Part shown: in pieces, positions 17,717 to 22,500 of the stretch | How positions within the stretch are numbered: position 1 is the first letter of the stretch | Layout of the letters: each line of letters opens with the position of its first letter | NCBI GenBank assembly: GCA_009176605.1 | Contig: SEYY01023913.1 | Location: 10,001-32,500, forward strand | Direction: 5' to 3' | From: Armadillidium nasatum | Taxonomy: Eukaryota; Arthropoda; Malacostraca; Isopoda; Armadillidiidae | DNA: 22,500 bases | Notes under the pieces: model-generated | Seen by the model: only the letters and a program-made list of their open reading frames with translations | What the model was told of the DNA's origin: nothing | Databases searched by the model: none | Made by a program: the position numbers and the translations under genes

Positions 17717-17942
17717 CTCTGTCAGAAGATGACCTGGTAAACTTGGGTAATTTTAATCTAAGTAGATCCTTATTAGTATAAAAGACATTTCTTCCTCTTG
17801 GAGATTCCGTCCCATTAGATGGATCGCCTGCACCTGCAGTAGATTTGCTTACGATTTTACCTTTGCTATCTGTTTCAACAAGGCAATCGATCATGTTTGG
17901 AAGGCTGCTCGACTTCATATCACTTACTGCTACATTTCGATT
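17717..17942 (-). CDS. ADCY9: ADCY9 exon d: C1b linker
   Basis: This exon encodes 75 residues plus one base, starting [17 protein letters not shown] and ending [12 protein letters not shown]. It is part of the cytosolic C1b linker, which in adenylyl cyclases is poorly conserved and often carries regulatory sites. The Ser-rich and basic end (TRSSSDR) could be a kinase target, but this is only suggested by composition. Acceptor gcatag|AATCG; donor AGAG|gtttgt, immediately followed by a short TTA/TAG-type trinucleotide tract in the intron. The call rests on the frame being open, phases matching both neighbours, and position between two recognised ADCY9 blocks, not on homology. Confidence 0.78.
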
Positions 17943-18112
17943 CTATGCAAATCGAACAAGAAAATTAATAATGTAATATTACGATATAAAATATTATTTG
18001 CAAATAAATTCTTCTAGGATATAAAGCAATATATATTACTCAAGTTAATAATGTTCTTCGAATAAAATATTGACAAGTTTGAAAAATAGGAGTTAAAGTA
18101 TGAGAGACAAAC

Positions 18113-18243
18113 CTCCCCTGTGTCCATAATGTCAGACGCAACGGTAGGAAAATAAGAAGGAAGTGGTGAATCACAAGATGTCACTCCAGACATAACTTCT
18201 TCTTTGACATCCACAAGACCAGTAATAAAGTAGGTTTTGTGTT
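18113..18243 (-). CDS. ADCY9: ADCY9 exon c: C1a/C1b junction
   Basis: The exon begins with two bases that complete a Glu codon. It then reads HKTYFITGLVDVKEEVMSG, which is the last conserved strand of C1a followed by the start of the variable C1b linker (VTSCDSPLPSYFPTVASDIM, then DTGE). Acceptor tttttaag|AACAC. The donor GAG|gtttgt is non-consensus at +3/+4 but leaves phase 0, which suits the next exon. The HKTYFITG match fixes the frame; the remainder of the exon is not conserved and rests on the open frame and splice sites. Confidence 0.85.
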
Positions 18244-18540
18244 CTTAAAAATTAAAGAAATTGAAAAAAATATGTACTCGTATTTCAAAATATTTCTTAA
18301 TAGTTTACTGAAATGAGGAATCAAAGTATTACTAAAAACTGCATCTTCAACGGCCTAATGTTTAATATGTTAGTTAAAAAGTATGCTTTATAACATTTAA
18401 AATGGAACTGAGATAAATTAAAACATAAGTGTGCAGTCAGAGCAATAAAAGTAAACAAGCCAGAAATCATGTAATAAAAAACATTTTCATGTAAAAACAT
18501 CGCCACTCACACCTGCATTTGGTGATGCTAAAAACTAATA

Positions 18541-19640
<1,100 letters not shown>

Positions 19641-19973
19641 CTGAATGAGAAGGAGAGTTAAATCGATGGAAAGAAAGAAAACTAAAAAATGAAAGGAAGA
19701 GACTACACAATTTACCAAGGAAATATATAATATTTAAAGCTTAAGCTTTGAACAGAAATTCGGTTAAGATCATCTTAAGAAAAAATTGCAAGGTTAAACA
19801 TGTAGAAGAGTTGGAGGTGAGGTAATGAAAAATTACTTTAAATAAAATGAAATGAAAAACACACATGCGAGTACACACTTTCAAACGAATTTTACTGTTT
19901 AAATTTTTTGAACTTCTAGTTTATTATCTTTGCAGCATATATATATTTATTTAATTAAATAAAAAATTAATTG

Positions 19974-20006
19974 TTTTTTTTTTTTTTTTTTTTTTGGGGG
20001 GGGGGG
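19974..20006. repeat. T22-G11 homopolymer junction
   Basis: A run of 22 T is followed at once by 11 G. Exact lengths may be affected by sequencing. Confidence 0.9.
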
Positions 20007-20165
20007 TATTATCCTTGCAGTGTTTTAACTATAAAAATCTGTCATACATTACCCTTCTTACTTAATGTAAATTGTCTCTTAGATAAACAGGTGACAAAAC
20101 CTATTATATATATTTGTAAACTATATTACTCAATACCAATTAAAAATTTTGTACTTTTATGATAC

Positions 20166-20370
20166 CTTTAACCTGTCCTTGAGAACCTGGGCTTGGAATT
20201 ACTGGTCCATCCTCAACTAAAAACATATTAGAAGGAAGAAATTGGTAAGTAGTGTCTGTAATATGAACCTGACCAGGCTTTCCAGTCGATTCCATATGAT
20301 TTGCGAAACTAACATCCTGTGACCAAACATCAAACTTAAAACGCATAGTACCTACAATGCCACAAAGCAC
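20166..20370 (-). CDS. ADCY9: ADCY9 exon b: C1a catalytic domain, end
   Basis: This exon encodes 68 residues plus one base of a split codon. It starts VLCGIVGTMRFKFDVWSQDV directly after the GVHTGK of the previous exon, which rebuilds the GVHTG-x-VLCG core of C1a. The segment FKFDVWSQDVSFANHMESTG is the part of C1a that faces C2a at the active site. The end GSQGQVK joins across the splice to EHKTYFITG, matching the LKGLKTYLISG-type end of C1a in ADCY9. Acceptor ttcttag|GTGC. The donor AAAG|gtatca is weaker than its neighbours but is the only GT that keeps the frame and the homology. Confidence 0.92.
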
Positions 20371-21489
20371 CTAAGAAACAGAAAAACAAAGGAACATTAA
20401 AACAAATAAAAAATAAAAAAGTTAACTTATTCTATATACTTGAACTAAACTAAGAATGCTAATACATTTAAATCTATGAAACTATTTGACAGGAGTAATT
20501 TAGCAAATAATATTGTCAGATCAATCAATATGGTGTGTACTTCACAAGACACAAAACTAGGATTGTCATTTTGATCCTTAAAAAAATGTATCCTTTAAAA
20601 AAATGCATTTTCTGTTAAAGCACAGATTATGAAATTTATTCCTTAAAAAAAAAATTAAAAATATTTAAAAAAATAAACAATTAAAAAAAAAATAATCCAC
20701 ATAAAGTCACGTGCTAAGTATTTAATAAAAATAATTTCACTAAAAGTCACGTGCTAAGTACTTAATAATAGCTTTGATCTTGAAATGTTTTTTTTTTTTT
20801 CCTGTAATCAATGATAATACAGGTTCCAATTTATAAGAAACAACTAATTTGTAAGTAATACATCATAAATTTTTAGGATTTCAAATTAATTTTGTTTACT
20901 CTTAATCACTGCTCAAACTGTCAACCCTCATCCCCAATCCAGCCGATTTTTAATTTAAATCTAGATTTTACTTATATTTAAGGTTTTATGCCAATTTAAA
21001 AACATTCGTTGGATCGATCCATTTAATTTTTCTTCTTTCTCTAAAAATGTCTCGATAAAATCATGTACCTCTTATCTTTCAATACAACTAAATCATTGTA
21101 AAGTTATTAAATTTATAATTTAGTTATCAAATCTAACTTCTCTATTTTTCACATTTATGCACTTTGTGGTCTGGAATTAACAAACTCTCATAATAAAAGA
21201 TTTCAAATATAAAATCTTTTTGCGTCTGATGTCAAAAGTACCTTTAAAAGTTCTTAATATAAAAAAAAAAAATATTGACTAACTAAAAAAAAATTCCAAA
21301 CCTAAACAATCTTTAAAAAATAAATATCTACAAGCAACTAAGATTTTGTTACACAAATATTTCGTCAGTTTACATATACTATGTCTTTACTTTTGAAAAG
21401 AGAGAATGACTTCTTAACTAATGAAAAAACTATGTTAGAATTATCTGCAGACTTTGAATCTCGAAATTAAATACTTCCTACTTCCTTAC
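20371..21489. other. intron a-b, no other gene seen
   Basis: It is A+T-rich and contains a 40-bp tandem duplication with CACGTG (listed separately). No other exon candidate was seen. Confidence 0.6.
20703..20767. repeat. tandem duplication (40-bp period) carrying CACGTG twice
   Basis: AAAGTCACGTGCTAAGTA occurs at 20703-20720 and again at 20743-20760, each followed by TTTAATAA or CTTAATAA. CACGTG is an E-box core. Confidence 0.85.
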
Positions 21490-21741
21490 CTTTCCTGTGT
21501 GAACGCCAACTCTCATATTCACATCTTCATGGGTGTCTGCATCAAATTGCTTGATAGCTTTTATCATCGCCAATCCCATATTAACGCAACATTCAGCATG
21601 ATCTGTACGGGGCTCAGGACATCCACTGACGGCATAATAGCAATCACCTAATGTATTAATTTTTTCACATCCATTTTGTACACAAAGTTCATCAAATCTT
21701 CCAAACAAATCGTTAAGCAAACCAACTAACTGCTCAGCAGT
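21490..21741 (-). CDS. ADCY9: ADCY9 exon a: C1a catalytic domain, middle part
   Basis: This exon encodes 84 residues, phase 0 at both ends. It starts TAEQLVGLLNDLFGRFDEL and ends NMRVGVHTGK. It contains the strongly conserved LGDCYY turn; its Asp (codon 21643-21645) is the second of the two metal-binding aspartates in C1a that hold the Mg ions used in cyclisation. The first (in the F/YADI motif) is upstream and not in the window. GCPEPRTDHAECCVNMGLAM is close to vertebrate ADCY9. The acceptor is a good pyrimidine-rich site (ttttattttacatttcag, reading on the minus strand) and the donor is AAG|gtaagg. Both ends fit the known C1a reading without gaps. Confidence 0.93.
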
Positions 21742-22500
21742 CTGAAATGTAAAATAAAAATTTCTTTAAAGAAAGAAAAATACATTAGGATATTAAGTAT
21801 GCTCATTGTAAACACTATTTATACTCATTTAATAGCAATCCTTCTTTTAGAAAAATTTGTCTTTATTCTAGTGCAGATCCAACCATGATAGGATGACAAA
21901 ATGGTAAATGTATCTTTATAAATACAATACATGTAATTGCTGGGTTTTATTCACATAGGAAATGCTTCTCTTTGCTTCACGTCTGTCAAGAAATGAATCT
22001 TACTAGACTCTGTACGTATATGACAATTTCAATTGCTCTTAAAAGCAGGGAAGAAAGAGGAAATTACAAAGTTTGAGAATGCATTTCAAGTCAAGCGCCT
22101 GAGGGAGTTTGGTTGAGGAAGAAGCAGAAACATTTTATATTCCATGGAAAAATATCTAAGAACAGTGAACATAATTTGCATAATTCTGCAATGAAATGAA
22201 ATATAAGCAATACAAGTTTAACACGTTTAAAGACAGTGGCAGTTGAGAAAAAATGTCCATGTGATGGATAGCACATTAATAGACTGACTAAATAACCAAG
22301 GCTGAATTTTAGTCAGACTTGAGATAACTTAAATTAGTTAATTTCATTTGTATTTTAACCTTTGGCTATAAATTAAAATTTATAACTAAGAAAAGCAGTT
22401 AAAAATATTTCTGTTGGATGTAATCTAAAAAAACGAGCCACTTTTTAAAAGATAAAATAAAAAGCCTTTAAGACGATTGTTCACGTGTTTTGTATAAGAG
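21742..22500. other. intron upstream of exon a, no exon seen
   Basis: I looked on the minus strand for the preceding C1a block (the F/YADIVGFT region) and did not find it; the short open frame at minus 22091-22276 does not match. The intron therefore appears to continue past the window edge. Confidence 0.6.

Noticed and set aside
19996..20006. G11 run as a G-quadruplex
   Set aside because: A single G run cannot form a normal intramolecular quadruplex, and there are no neighbouring G runs.

Overview
The window is eukaryotic and almost certainly animal DNA. It is very A+T-rich, has long introns, and carries an unusual load of perfect (TA)n and (TAA)n microsatellites. The only protein-coding gene I can support lies on the minus strand: the 3' part of an adenylate cyclase 9 (ADCY9) gene. 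Repeat density, long simple-sequence introns and decayed non-LTR retrotransposons would suit a mollusc, perhaps a cephalopod, but the species is an inference.

Right half (21741 down to 10684, minus strand): eight coding exons can be joined with GT-AG splice sites and consistent phases. They give 964 residues that start inside catalytic domain C1a and end at a TGA stop. In order they encode the rest of C1a (two exons), a Ser/Pro-rich C1b linker (five short exons), and one 1.7-kb exon holding six membrane segments and the whole C2a catalytic domain. The upstream part (N terminus, first six membrane segments, start of C1a) lies beyond 22500. The product should be a membrane enzyme that converts ATP to cAMP, with the active site formed between C1a and C2a. 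The purine-binding and catalytic residues of C2a are present, as is the second metal-binding Asp of C1a. Unlike mammalian ADCY9, C2a has the Leu and Ser found in forskolin-sensitive cyclases. The C-terminal tail seen in vertebrate ADCY9 is absent from the open frame, although the stop codon overlaps a possible splice donor.

Introns: these hold (TA)n and (TAA)n arrays (several lie next to splice sites), two decayed non-LTR retrotransposon fragments (minus strand near 19.1-19.6 kb; plus strand near 15.0-15.4 kb), a hAT-like terminal fragment near 12.56-12.74 kb, and a 30-bp near-copy of part of one exon.

Left half (1 to about 10.5 kb): downstream of the gene I see no convincing coding gene. 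It holds a short inverted-repeat transposon (MITE, 562-775), seven or eight (TA)n arrays, a 31-bp minisatellite, a G/C-rich foldback and an RFX-type X-box-like palindrome. Most open frames here are Tyr-Ile translations of (TA)n and are not genes.
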